Assembly (NCBI RefSeq): GCF_014077625.1
Contig: NZ_JACFXU010000017.1
Span: forward strand, 62,001-126,000
Length of the DNA stretch: 64,000 bases
Reading direction: 5' to 3'
From: Sediminihaliea albiluteola
GTDB lineage: Bacteria; Pseudomonadota; Gammaproteobacteria; Pseudomonadales; Halieaceae
Numbering within the stretch: position 1 is the stretch's first letter; the number at the start of each line of letters is the position of its first letter. The notes beneath the pieces were generated by a model. It saw nothing but the letters and a program-made list of their open reading frames with translations. It was not told where the DNA came from and ran no database searches. The position numbers and the translations under genes are program-made. Below, piece by piece: positions 26,729 to 35,142 of the stretch.

Positions 26729-28219
26729 CTAAGCTTCGCGCTTAGCCGCTTGTAAACCCGCTAAGCGGCCGGAGAAGGTGGCATCGCCCACTGACATACC
26801 ACTGGCATAGCCCTCAGCTCGGCGCACAATACCACAGGCGGTGCGACCGGCAGCATAAAGGCCGGGGATAGTTTCGCGCTGCAAGTTAACAACCTCTCCA
26901 GTAGGCAATGTGTCCAGTCCACCCAAGGTGAAGTGCGGTACGAAAGCGCCGCGGCCAGGGGTTAGGTCCAATGCCACCAGTGGCGGCTCAATAGCCTGCA
27001 GCCACTCCGGTGCTTTGTGGAATAGGCTGTCTTGGCCAGCAGCACAGTCTTCGTTGTAGGTGGCCAGAGTGTGTACCAGTGAGCCGGCGCGCAGGCCGAG
27101 CTCTTGCTCTAGCTCTTCCACGGTATCGCCGGTGCCTGCTACAGGGGCGCCCAAGTAGCTAACGCTTTCATAGTCGCCGTACTGTTCAACCGTTAAGATC
27201 ATATAGATACGCTCAGAAGGCTGGCGCAATACAAAGTCGCCCAAGCGACCGTGGTATACGTCTTCATTGATGAAGCGCTGCCCCTTATCGTTTATAGCGA
27301 TGCCAAAGGTCATGCTGGCGGGGGGATAAAAAGGCAAGCTGATGAAGCCTTCGTGCATGTTTATCGCTGCTCCACCGACAGACATACCCATCTGAATGCC
27401 GCTGCCTGTGTCGCCGGGGTTGCCGATTGGCTCGGTGCCCATGGTCAGTTTGGGCGCGTATTTAGCGACCATTTCCCGGTTCATTACGAAGCCGCCGGCA
27501 CAGAGAATAACGCCTTTGCGGGCGCGCACATTGAGCTCTTTTTGGTTTTCGCGAATGACTATGCCTTCAATTTCGCCGGCATCGTTTTGAATCAGGGTTA
27601 GGGCGCGAGTTTCATAGTGGACCGTGATGCGCTCTCGCTTTTCAACATTTTCGGTGACGATCTTCATGAATAGCGGGCCGCCGTTATCCCCTTCGATGTA
27701 GAGGTTGTGGCCGCGAGGGCAGGGCTTGGCCTGCTCGGAGAAAGGCCAGGCCTTTTCGTTTCCGGTGTACAGCAGGCCGTCATCAGTGAGACACATAATG
27801 GCGCGTTCTTCATGAAAGCTATCTTTGAAGGGTACGCCGATGTCTACTAACCAATTGAAGTGCTCTACACTGCGTTCGCAGTAAAGACGAATTTTTTCAG
27901 CGTCAGCTTGGGGGCCAGCGCAGGCCATCATGAACTGATACATGTCTTCGGTATCATCTTCAAAGCCGGTGGCCTTTTGGACACGGGTGCCGCCACTGCC
28001 ACCCATGTAAATTTCCGCACTCGACAGCGCGGTGGAGCCACCGCTAGCACTGGCTAATTCAAAAATACGCACATCGGCACCGGCATCTGCGGCCTCAATG
28101 GCGGCGCAGCCACCGGCTCCACCGAAGCCCACGATTGCGACATCGGTTTCCAGGTCCCATTGTGCCACATCACTACTGCGACGGGCTTTGCTGGGGTTGG
28201 TTTTACTAGGAGCGGCCAT
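26729..28219 (-). CDS. FAD-binding oxidoreductase (3-ketosteroid dehydrogenase / fumarate reductase flavoprotein family)
   Basis: This 496-residue flavoprotein has an N-terminal FAD-binding motif VAIVGFGGAGGCAAIEAADAG and then ASGGSTALSSAEIYMGGS. KGVILCAGGFVMNREMV and GLYAAGRTACGIVRRAEGYASG are the family motifs of the 3-oxosteroid-1-dehydrogenase/FrdA-like group. It has no signal peptide. The ATG at 28217-28219 has GAGGAT 8-13 bases upstream. Many close relatives are annotated 3-ketosteroid delta-dehydrogenase-like, so a role in steroid or cyclic-ketone oxidation is possible; the sequence does not prove the substrate. The region to the divergent rdgC (28220-28460) contains no clear second gene. 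Confidence 0.8.
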   Translation of the reverse strand: MAAPSKTNPSKARRSSDVAQWDLETDVAIVGFGGAGGCAAIEAADAGADVRIFELASASGGSTALSSAEIYMGGSGGTRVQKATGFEDDTEDMYQFMMACAGPQADAEKIRLYCERSVEHFNWLVDIGVPFKDSFHEERAIMCLTDDGLLYTGNEKAWPFSEQAKPCPRGHNLYIEGDNGGPLFMKIVTENVEKRERITVHYETRALTLIQNDAGEIEGIVIRENQKELNVRARKGVILCAGGFVMNREMVAKYAPKLTMGTEPIGNPGDTGSGIQMGMSVGGAAINMHEGFISLPFYPPASMTFGIAINDKGQRFINEDVYHGRLGDFVLRQPSERIYMILTVEQYGDYESVSYLGAPVAGTGDTVEELEQELGLRAGSLVHTLATYNEDCAAGQDSLFHKAPEWLQAIEPPLVALDLTPGRGAFVPHFTLGGLDTLPTGEVVNLQRETIPGLYAAGRTACGIVRRAEGYASGMSVGDATFSGRLAGLQAAKREA

Positions 28220-28460
28220 GGTGTAAATCCTCAAAAAATAGTTAACAATGATTAAACCCAGCAGAAGCCGCGGTGGCAATGCAGGCGGCATATGACGGGC
28301 TCAACATGTTGTACGCGTAGTGAATATTTCCGACAACAGGTCAAACTTTATACAAGTTATCGCTGCAGATTGTAAGGCTAAACAAAAGCTTCCAAGCGAA
28401 TACACCGCAAGAGCGAGTCGCTGCGTTACAATCGCTGCCTTTTACATGAGTGAGTAGTTT

Positions 28461-29366
28461 ATGTGGTTTAAGAACCTCCGGGCTTATCGTTTGACTAGCC
28501 CTTTTGATCTATCCGCTGAAAAGCTGGAACAGCAACTGGCAGAGCGAGAGTTTCAGCCCTGCAGCCCAGCACAGCCCTTATCCTTGGGCTGGGTGCCAGC
28601 CTTGGGTGATGGTACCGCGGCGCTGGTCCATGCCGTGAATGGACGCTATTTACTGCGTTTGAAGCGTGAGGAGAAAATCCTGCCTTCTACGGTGGTGCGC
28701 GAGCTGTTGGATGAGAAGGTTGAGGCCATCGAGGCAGAGCAAGGGCGTAAGGTGTACCGCAAAGAGCGCCTGACCTTAAAAGATGAAATCGTTCAAGATT
28801 GTCTGCCTAGGGCCTTCAGCCGCAGCAATAGTACCTATGCCTATATCGATACACGCAGTAGCTGGGTGTTTGTCGATGCTGCCACTGCGAGTCGTGCCGA
28901 AGAGTTGCTTAACTTATTGCGCGAGTGTATCGGCAGCTTCCCAGTCGTTTTGCCCCAAGTGAATAGTGCCCCTATGGCTACGATGAGTGCTTGGCTGGTC
29001 CACCAAAATTTGCCTGCCGACTTTACTCTAGGTGAAGAGTGCGAGCTGCGCGAGCCCGGTGATGAGGGTGGGGTGGTGCGCTGTCGCGGTGTTGATTTAC
29101 TGGGTGAGGAGGTCGAGGCCCACCTGAATGCGGGTAAGCAGGTGGCGCGATTAGCTTTGCAATGGGAAGAGCGCTTGTCCTTGGTCATCGCTGAAGACCT
29201 TTGTCTGCGGCGCCTGAAGTTTTCAGATGAATTGATGAAAGAAAATGAAGACCTGCCCGAAGCCGACCAAGCTGCGCGCCTAGACGCGGACTTTACTCTG
29301 ATGTCTGAAGCCATCAGTGCTCTGCAGGAGCGGGTGATGGCCTTGTTCGGTGGTGAGGCAGAGTAA
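28461..29366 (+). CDS. rdgC: Recombination-associated protein RdgC
   Basis: This 301-residue protein matches RdgC from its start, MWFKNLRAYRLTSPFDLSAE, through the conserved LSLGWVPALG block. LLRLKREEKILPSTVVRELL, KEIV-like TLKDEIVQDCLPRAFSR and VFVDAATASRAEELLNLLRE follow. RdgC is a ring-forming DNA-binding protein that restrains RecA. The length is that of the family (about 300). It is the first gene of a run that continues with mnmH and the selD fusion, eight bases downstream, although a functional link is not known. Confidence 0.95.
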   Translation: MWFKNLRAYRLTSPFDLSAEKLEQQLAEREFQPCSPAQPLSLGWVPALGDGTAALVHAVNGRYLLRLKREEKILPSTVVRELLDEKVEAIEAEQGRKVYRKERLTLKDEIVQDCLPRAFSRSNSTYAYIDTRSSWVFVDAATASRAEELLNLLRECIGSFPVVLPQVNSAPMATMSAWLVHQNLPADFTLGEECELREPGDEGGVVRCRGVDLLGEEVEAHLNAGKQVARLALQWEERLSLVIAEDLCLRRLKFSDELMKENEDLPEADQAARLDADFTLMSEAISALQERVMALFGGEAE

Positions 29367-29374
29367 AACTCAGT

Positions 29375-30469
29375 ATGCCGAAGCGGCCCGATACGGAGAA
29401 CTTTCGCGCGCTATTTTTAGGCGATGTCCCAATGCTGGATCTGCGCTCGCCGGGTGAATTTGCGCAAGGCGCTTTTGCCTCGTCAATTAATCTGCCTTTA
29501 ATGACAGATGAAGAGCGAGCCCAAGTTGGCACTTGCTACAAGCAGCGCGGCCAAGCAGCGGCGCTTGAGTTGGGGCATAAGCTGGTATCCGGTCAATCGC
29601 GGGAGCAGCGCATGGCAGCTTGGCAAACTTTTGTTCAAAGCAATCCCGAAGGCTATCTGTACTGCTTTAGAGGGGGGCTGCGCTCGGCCACTGTGCAGAG
29701 CTGGTTGGCAGAAGCTGGGCTGCATTATCCGCGGGTGCATGGCGGCTACAAAGCTATGCGACGCTTTTTACTAGAGAGTTTAGAGCAGTCTCTGGCAAGT
29801 GCAGAGCTGCGTCTCATCTGCGGTCCTACCGGCAGTGGTAAAACGCGCGTTATCGAAGCATTGTCACGCAGTGTGGATCTTGAGGGGCGAGCTGGTCATA
29901 GAGGCTCCTCTTTTGGTCAGTTACCACAGGGTCAGCCAAGTCAGATTAATTTCGAAAATGCGCTCAGTATTGATCTGCTCAAGCAGCTAGCTGCTAGTGA
30001 TGCGCCGATCTACCTCGAAGATGAGGGCCGTATGATCGGCAGCGTGCATCTGCCACAGTCCTTGCGCGATGCTATGGCCGCGGCTCCTGTGGTGCAGGTG
30101 GATGAGCCACTGGATGCGCGAGTGACTGTTATCGTGGCTGATTATGTCTTGGACTTGGGGCGACGCTATGCTGAGCTCTATGGCCAAGATGGTCCCCAGC
30201 GGCATCGGGAGAAACTACAGGCTGATTTACTGCGCATCCGCAAGCGTTTAGGTGGTGCTCGCCAACAGACTATTGCGGCGATGATGGAAGCGGCCTTTGA
30301 TGAGCAATGGCGCAGCGGCGAGTGCCACCTACACCGAAACTGGGTCAGCAGTTTATTGGAAAATTATTACGATCCTATGTACGAGTATCAACTTGGCCAG
30401 CGAGAGGGCGGCGTTTTGTTTCGCGGCAGTCGCGCCGAAGTGATTGCTTGGGCGAGTGAGGAGCTCTGA
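29375..30469 (+). CDS. mnmH: tRNA 2-selenouridine synthase
   Basis: This enzyme replaces sulfur by selenium at the wobble 2-thiouridine of tRNAs for Lys, Glu and Gln, via a geranylated intermediate (also called SelU/YbbB). It has 364 residues. The N-terminal rhodanese domain begins LDLRSPGEFAQGAFASSINLP and carries the catalytic Cys in YLYCFRGGLRS. A P-loop, LICGPTGSGKTRVIEALS, lies at about residue 147. The C-terminal RRHR-like ATP-binding region follows. It directly precedes the selD-containing gene by two bases, a strong operon link giving the selenium donor next to the enzyme that uses it. Confidence 0.93.
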   Translation: MPKRPDTENFRALFLGDVPMLDLRSPGEFAQGAFASSINLPLMTDEERAQVGTCYKQRGQAAALELGHKLVSGQSREQRMAAWQTFVQSNPEGYLYCFRGGLRSATVQSWLAEAGLHYPRVHGGYKAMRRFLLESLEQSLASAELRLICGPTGSGKTRVIEALSRSVDLEGRAGHRGSSFGQLPQGQPSQINFENALSIDLLKQLAASDAPIYLEDEGRMIGSVHLPQSLRDAMAAAPVVQVDEPLDARVTVIVADYVLDLGRRYAELYGQDGPQRHREKLQADLLRIRKRLGGARQQTIAAMMEAAFDEQWRSGECHLHRNWVSSLLENYYDPMYEYQLGQREGGVLFRGSRAEVIAWASEEL

Positions 30470-30471
30470 GT

Positions 30472-32667
30472 ATGCAGGCTAAAGCTCCTGCCCAACGCGA
30501 CCTGCTGTTAGTCGGTGGTGGCCACGCTCACGTCATCGCTTTGCGAATGTTAGCAATGCGGCCCTTGGCGGGTTTGCGGATCACGCTGATTTCTCCCGAC
30601 GCTTACACCCCATATTCCGGCATGCTGCCGGGGCTTATTGCCGGCCACTACAGTTTTGAGCAGAGCCACATTGATCTGGAGCGCTTGTGTTATTGGGCCG
30701 GTGCGCGCTTTATTCGGGATCGTGCTTGCGCACTGGATGTCGACGAACAAGCGCTGTATTTAGAGCAGCGTCCAGCGCTGGGTTATGACCTGTTGAGTTT
30801 GGATATCGGTTCGCAACCTGAGCTCGATAGTGTGCCTGGCGCGCGAGCTCACTCTGTTGCGGTTAAGCCGGTATCGGGCTTGTGGCAGCGCTGGTGTGAG
30901 CTGCGCAGGCGGTTGGCTAATGAACCCGGTCGCCGGCAGCAATTAGCTGTCGTCGGTGGCGGCGCTGGCAGTGTCGAAGTCATTTTAGCTATGGCTTATA
31001 GCCTGCGGAGAGAGCCGGTTAGTTTCACCTTAGTTAGTGCAGCACAAGAGTTATTGCCCGGTTATAACCCTCGGGCGCGCCGGGAGGTGTTAAAGGCTTT
31101 AGCCGAATATGGCGTGACAGTGCACTGTGCTGCTCGAGTGCAAGCCCTCGAAGCAGGGACTTTACACTTTGATGGAAGCTCGCTGGGAGGCTTTGACGAG
31201 ATCTTCTGGTGCACAGGCGCGTCGGCGGCACCCTGGCTCGCTGAAAGTGCTTTACCAAGCGATGAGCGCGGCTTTCTTTTGCTGCGCAATACCTTGCAAG
31301 TACAGGGTTTCGACACAGTATTTGCCGCTGGCGATGTGGCGATACAGCAGGATTACCCGCGGCCCAGAGCGGGCGTGTTTGCGGTGCGACAGGGCCCGGT
31401 CTTGGCTAATAACCTGCGCCGCTACCTGCTGGGCCAGCCTTTGCGAGAGCATCGCCCCCAACAGCAGTTTTTATCTATATTAGCCTTGGGTGAGCGTGAG
31501 GCTACGGCAGATCGGGGGCCCTTCAGTGTCAGCGGAGCATGGGTGTGGCGTTGGAAAGATCGTATTGACCGCAAGTTTATGCAGCGTTTTCAGGACTTGC
31601 CCAGTGCCATGCCTCAGCGCGAGTTCGGCAGTTTGCCAGAGCTAGATCATGCCAAAGAGCAGATGCCTTGCGGGGGCTGTGGAGCCAAAATCGCAGCTGA
31701 TGATTTGGCTTGGGCGCTAGGCAAGTTGCGTCAACAGTACCCCGCGCATTGTCCAGCAGAGGGAGCTGCAGATGATGTGGCGCCTATCCCTAATGCCAGT
31801 GGCGCCGTGGTGATGCAGAGCTTAGATATTCTGCGAGAATTAGTCAGCGACCCTTGGCTGATGGGACGCATTGCCGCCAATCATGCACTGAGTGATTTAT
31901 ATGCCAGCGGTTTACGCCCGGTATCGGCACTGGCTGCCGTGACCCTGCCTTTTGCCGCGCCGGCCCTGCAGCGCCGTGACTTGCGGCAGATGCTAGCCGG
32001 TGCGCTGGAAGAGTTCGCTGCGGTGGACTGCGCTTTGCTGGGTGGGCATAGCTTGCAGGGTTCAGAGCTAGGCTTGGGTTTTGTGGTGAACGGAGTAGCC
32101 CTAGCTACTGGGCAAATATTGCCTAAGCGCGGTTTGCAGCTGGGTGATAGCTTGGTGCTGACAAAGCCCCTCGGCACAGGGGTATTGTTTGCCGCACAAA
32201 TGCAGCAGCAGGCTAAGGGCAGTGACATTGAGGCGGCCATTGCAGTGATGTTGCAGTCTAACTTTGCTGCCGCGCGTCTGGCTGTAGAGTATAAGGCCAG
32301 TGCAGCGACCGATGTGACCGGTTTTGGCTTGCTTTGTCATGCATTGGAAATGTTAGCCCCAGATCAAAGGCTACTGTTGGAGCCTGCTGAAATCCCGCTG
32401 ATAGCTGGCGCCTCGGCAGCTTTTTCTGAGGGTATTCGCAGCACTATGCACGAGCCTAATCGCAAAAGTGCTTTGGCTTTTGGCTGGCCTACTGCTGCAG
32501 TGGATAGTGCTGAGATGGTTCCGCTCTACGATCCGCAAACTAGCGGCGGGCTATTGCTGGGCATCGCTGCTGAGCGCACTGAGGAGTTGCTGGGCGCCTT
32601 GCGAGCAGCGGGGTACGCCGACGCCAGTGTGATCGGCAAAGTTGGGCGGCTTAACGAAGCTCGCTGA
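30472..32667 (+). CDS. selD: Fusion of NADH dehydrogenase-like flavoprotein and selenide,water dikinase (SelD)
   Basis: This 731-residue protein has two parts. Residues 1-370 are an FAD/NAD(P) oxidoreductase, with LLVGGGHAHVIAL at the start, a second dinucleotide motif LAVVGGGAGSVEVIL, and GFDTVFAAGDVA. Residues 395-731 are SelD, which makes selenophosphate from selenide and ATP. The SelD motif PCGGCGAKIAADDLAWALGKL keeps the first catalytic Cys and Lys but has Ala at the position of E. coli Cys19. Such fusions are known in several bacteria. The flavoprotein half may supply reduced selenium (inference). It is coupled to mnmH by two bases, and there is no selA or selB here. It uses Cys, so it is not itself a selenoprotein. 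Confidence 0.92.
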   Translation: MQAKAPAQRDLLLVGGGHAHVIALRMLAMRPLAGLRITLISPDAYTPYSGMLPGLIAGHYSFEQSHIDLERLCYWAGARFIRDRACALDVDEQALYLEQRPALGYDLLSLDIGSQPELDSVPGARAHSVAVKPVSGLWQRWCELRRRLANEPGRRQQLAVVGGGAGSVEVILAMAYSLRREPVSFTLVSAAQELLPGYNPRARREVLKALAEYGVTVHCAARVQALEAGTLHFDGSSLGGFDEIFWCTGASAAPWLAESALPSDERGFLLLRNTLQVQGFDTVFAAGDVAIQQDYPRPRAGVFAVRQGPVLANNLRRYLLGQPLREHRPQQQFLSILALGEREATADRGPFSVSGAWVWRWKDRIDRKFMQRFQDLPSAMPQREFGSLPELDHAKEQMPCGGCGAKIAADDLAWALGKLRQQYPAHCPAEGAADDVAPIPNASGAVVMQSLDILRELVSDPWLMGRIAANHALSDLYASGLRPVSALAAVTLPFAAPALQRRDLRQMLAGALEEFAAVDCALLGGHSLQGSELGLGFVVNGVALATGQILPKRGLQLGDSLVLTKPLGTGVLFAAQMQQQAKGSDIEAAIAVMLQSNFAAARLAVEYKASAATDVTGFGLLCHALEMLAPDQRLLLEPAEIPLIAGASAAFSEGIRSTMHEPNRKSALAFGWPTAAVDSAEMVPLYDPQTSGGLLLGIAAERTEELLGALRAAGYADASVIGKVGRLNEAR

Positions 32668-32730
32668 GAACGGTGGGGCCTTAATCACTAGCGATATTAG
32701 TTACAGTGAGCCATTAAGGAGCGACAGGCA

Positions 32731-33078
32731 ATGAAATTTGAGCGTGTTGGGGAAGAGGTCATAGCATGGCCTCAGTTTTTTAAGCGGATGCTGCGCTACC
32801 TTCTGCTTGCCACTGTGCTGTTAATCCTTGGCCTAGTGCCCGGTGTCATCGGTTACTTTCTGATGGGCGATATGTCATGGGAGCGCGCCTTTATCAATGC
32901 GATTTCTTTGCTGGGCGGCCTAGTGCCACCGGAGCCCTTGGAAACGAATGCAGGACACATTTTCAGTGCAGCCTATAGCCTATTCATTGAAACGATATTT
33001 TTCGTGGCCATCGTGACATTAGTGGCTCCGATCATTCACCGCATTTTGCATCACATGCACTTTAAAGTGGATGACTAA
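32731..33078 (+). CDS. Small two-helix membrane protein of unknown function
   Basis: This 115-residue protein has an amphipathic N-terminus (MKFERVGEEVIAWPQFFKRML). Transmembrane helix 1 spans about residues 24-45 (LLLATVLLILGLVPGVIGYFL). A re-entrant-like loop follows, FINAISLLGGLVPPEPLETN, and then helix 2 (YSLFIETIFFVAIVTLVAPII) and a His-rich tail (HRILHHMHFKVDD). The outer-helix/pore-loop/inner-helix layout resembles a two-helix ion channel. The loop lacks the TVGYG filter, so this is only an analogy. The start has AAGGAG nine bases upstream. It lies between selD and a DUF1653 gene with no clear link to either. Confidence 0.65.
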   Translation: MKFERVGEEVIAWPQFFKRMLRYLLLATVLLILGLVPGVIGYFLMGDMSWERAFINAISLLGGLVPPEPLETNAGHIFSAAYSLFIETIFFVAIVTLVAPIIHRILHHMHFKVDD

Positions 33079-33157
33079 AAGCGAGTGAATATAGAGCTAC
33101 GCTACAGCGCATTATCAGCGCAGCAAATTTTCGCCTATCGATACGAGCATTAATTTT

Positions 33158-33373
33158 ATGACTTTGAAACCAGGACGCTACCGCCACTACAAAGGCAATG
33201 ATTATTTAGTAACGGGGGTGGCACGCCACTCTGAAACGGAGGAGCTACTGGTGGTTTACCGTCCCTGTTATGGCGATCAAGAGCTGTGGGTTAGGCCTCT
33301 GTCGATGTTTGTGGAAGATCTTGAAGTGGACGGCGAGCGCCGTCCACGCTTTGTTTATATAGCCGAGAGTTAA
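33158..33373 (+). CDS. DUF1653 domain-containing protein
   Basis: This 71-residue small cytoplasmic protein consists entirely of a DUF1653 domain. The layout GRYRHYKGNDYLVTGVARHSET, LVVYRPCYGD and ELWVRPLSMFVEDLEVDG is characteristic of the family. The function is unknown; the fold is SH3-like according to family descriptions. It begins at the ATG at 33158 with no strong ribosome binding site. It converges on a GNAT gene five bases beyond its stop. Confidence 0.85.
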   Translation: MTLKPGRYRHYKGNDYLVTGVARHSETEELLVVYRPCYGDQELWVRPLSMFVEDLEVDGERRPRFVYIAES

Positions 33374-33378
33374 GCCCT

Positions 33379-33864
33379 CTAGTCGCTGTTGGCAAAATCA
33401 CTCAGCGCTTGGCCACAAAGCCGGTAGCCGACCCACTCGCTTTGCGCTTTGGCGCCGAAGGATTCATAGAACTTAATAGCCGGTTCGTTCCAGTTCAGTA
33501 CATTCCACTCATAGCGACTGCAGTCCTGCTCTATTGCTATACGCGCTAGGTGCTTTAACAAGGCCTTGCCGGCGCCGTTGCCGCGATACTGTGGCGCGAT
33601 GTATAAATCCTCTAGGTATAAGCCGTACTTGCCCGTCCAAGTCGAGTAGTTGTAAAAATATAGCGCCATGCCGACAGGCTCTTCATCTAAGTCACAAATC
33701 ACACAGTGTGCCTTAGCATCTGCGGCAAATAATGCGCGTTCAAAATCTGCTTCAGTGGCCTTAACTTCGTGTAGAGCTTTCTCGTACTCTGCCAGTTCAC
33801 GGACAAAGTGTAGGATGAGAGCGCTGTCCTCTGGCCTAGCTGGGCGGATGTTGAATTCTGACAT
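33379..33864 (-). CDS. GNAT family N-acetyltransferase
   Basis: This 161-residue protein is of the GNAT fold. The acetyl-CoA-binding motif is PQYRGNGAGKALLKHLARIA (about residues 93-112), preceded by the beta-strand LYLEDLYIAP. NVLNWNEPAIKFYESFGA is the usual C-terminal motif. The sequence looks like the spermidine/diamine acetyltransferase-like or RimJ-like groups. The substrate is unassigned. It is the last gene of a minus-strand run MOSC-GDT1-GNAT with gaps of about 15 bases, suggesting an operon. Confidence 0.85.
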   Translation of the reverse strand: MSEFNIRPARPEDSALILHFVRELAEYEKALHEVKATEADFERALFAADAKAHCVICDLDEEPVGMALYFYNYSTWTGKYGLYLEDLYIAPQYRGNGAGKALLKHLARIAIEQDCSRYEWNVLNWNEPAIKFYESFGAKAQSEWVGYRLCGQALSDFANSD

Positions 33865-33880
33865 TTAGTGAGTGCTCCGT

Positions 33881-34153
33881 TCAGGCTTGGTAAAGCGTAT
33901 AGACACCGATCACTATAAAACCAATGCCGGCGATATAAGATAATACTGTTTCGTTGATATAGGCTGAGAGTAAGCTACCAGCCACAACGCCGATAGCAGA
34001 GGCAACAACGAGTGCCGCCGAGGCGGCCAGAAAAACGGTCCAGCGACTGACCTCTTTATCGGCCGCGAAAAGCATAGTGGCCAATTGAGTTTTATCGCCG
34101 AGCTCGGCAATAAAAACCGCAGCAAAGATGGTGGCAAATATTTTCCAGTCCAT
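33881..34153 (-). CDS. Single-repeat GDT1/TMEM165-family (UPF0016) cation transporter
   Basis: This 90-residue membrane protein contains one copy of the family's E-x-G-D-K-T/S motif, as IAELGDKTQLATMLF, followed by two further hydrophobic helices. Family members export Mn2+ or exchange Ca2+/Mn2+ for protons; two repeats usually make one protein of about 190 residues. Here only one repeat is encoded, so it likely acts as a dimer, as other single-repeat homologues do. The upstream gap to the MOSC gene is only 15 bases, leaving no room for a yybP-ykoY Mn riboswitch. Co-transcription with the MOSC and GNAT genes is expected. Confidence 0.8.
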   Translation of the reverse strand: MDWKIFATIFAAVFIAELGDKTQLATMLFAADKEVSRWTVFLAASAALVVASAIGVVAGSLLSAYINETVLSYIAGIGFIVIGVYTLYQA

Positions 34154-34168
34154 GTAAATTTTTCCCTA

Positions 34169-35053
34169 TTAGTTAAGCCAAACTTCATCGCCAACGGATA
34201 CTTTTCCCGGCGTAATTATATTGGAGTAAACCCCAATATGTCGCTGCATCAGGTCTACCATGGCCCGTGTCATTTTGGGTTCTGCATCTATGTTCATTAA
34301 AGGCTGAGGTCTAGAAGGAATACTGCAGCGGATTGTTTTTGCCTGCGGCGAAATAGTTGCCTCACCCAGGCGAACTGTCTTACCGATCAGATTAAATTCT
34401 GCGCTGGGGCTATCGCTGTCAAAAAACTCGAGTAAAACGTTGGGGCGAAAGCGTCGTACGTTGGCATTGATACCTGCTTCCGATTCTAGATAAGCCAGAG
34501 TATTGGAGCTAAGTAGATGCATGGGAAATGAGTCGTAGTAAGTGCCAGGCGGCGTCATATACTGCGATAAAAGCTCGAACATCTCCTGCGGAGTTTGTGA
34601 AAAATCTAGCTCCGCTTCGTCTTCTAGCTGGTCGAGCTCTACACTCAGAGTTGATAGGTCACGATCTTTTTTGGGTCTATAAAAACTGGTGTCGCTAGGT
34701 GAGCGGAGCGGTTCTAGTCTACAAGTCTTTCCGACATAGTCTGATAGCCTGGTATTGGTCTCTGCTGTTCTGGTGCTAACAGTCGAGCCCCCGGGAATCA
34801 GCACGAGCACATCAGGAACATTGGCAGAATAAACTTTCCTAGAGTTGGGGCTAGAGTCTTTATACTGGGCGACCATCTCAAGCAGCTTGGGCCATTGGCG
34901 AGCACTTTTTATATCGCCATCGCCGTCTGTGACCGCCCACAAACGGTCACCGACAAACCCTTGCTCTGTGAGTAAGCAGGACGACAGCGACTCGCCGCCC
35001 ATACTTTTGACTGGGTATCGCCAAATTTCTTTTACCCGAGCTACTGCACGCAT
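34169..35053 (-). CDS. MOSC domain-containing protein
   Basis: This 294-residue protein has an N-terminal MOSC beta-barrel domain beginning VARVKEIWRYPVKSMGGESL and the C-terminal MOSC core. The core keeps the Cys-containing AKTIRCSIPSRPQ and the VRRFRPNVLLEF block. MOSC proteins handle molybdenum cofactor or sulfur cargo, and the MOSC-N/MOSC two-domain layout is like that of YcbX/mARC, which reduce N-hydroxylated compounds. The ATG at 35051-35053 is chosen over a TTG six codons upstream. It is the first gene of the MOSC-GDT1-GNAT run. A redox role is likely, but the substrate is unknown. Confidence 0.8.
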   Translation of the reverse strand: MRAVARVKEIWRYPVKSMGGESLSSCLLTEQGFVGDRLWAVTDGDGDIKSARQWPKLLEMVAQYKDSSPNSRKVYSANVPDVLVLIPGGSTVSTRTAETNTRLSDYVGKTCRLEPLRSPSDTSFYRPKKDRDLSTLSVELDQLEDEAELDFSQTPQEMFELLSQYMTPPGTYYDSFPMHLLSSNTLAYLESEAGINANVRRFRPNVLLEFFDSDSPSAEFNLIGKTVRLGEATISPQAKTIRCSIPSRPQPLMNIDAEPKMTRAMVDLMQRHIGVYSNIITPGKVSVGDEVWLN

Positions 35054-35142
35054 AGTTTCACCACTTAACAATAAAGATTTATCTGCAGCCCGCTCTTGAG
35101 CCTAGCTGATGGGAGCTACTAGATTAAGGGCTGCAAATTCTG

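Noticed and set aside
31660-31700. Selenocysteine codon in the SelD part
   Set aside because: The motif uses TGC/TGT Cys codons and no in-frame TGA is read through.
33881-34168. Manganese (yybP-ykoY) riboswitch ahead of the GDT1 gene
   Set aside because: Only 15 bases separate it from the upstream MOSC gene, too short for the riboswitch.
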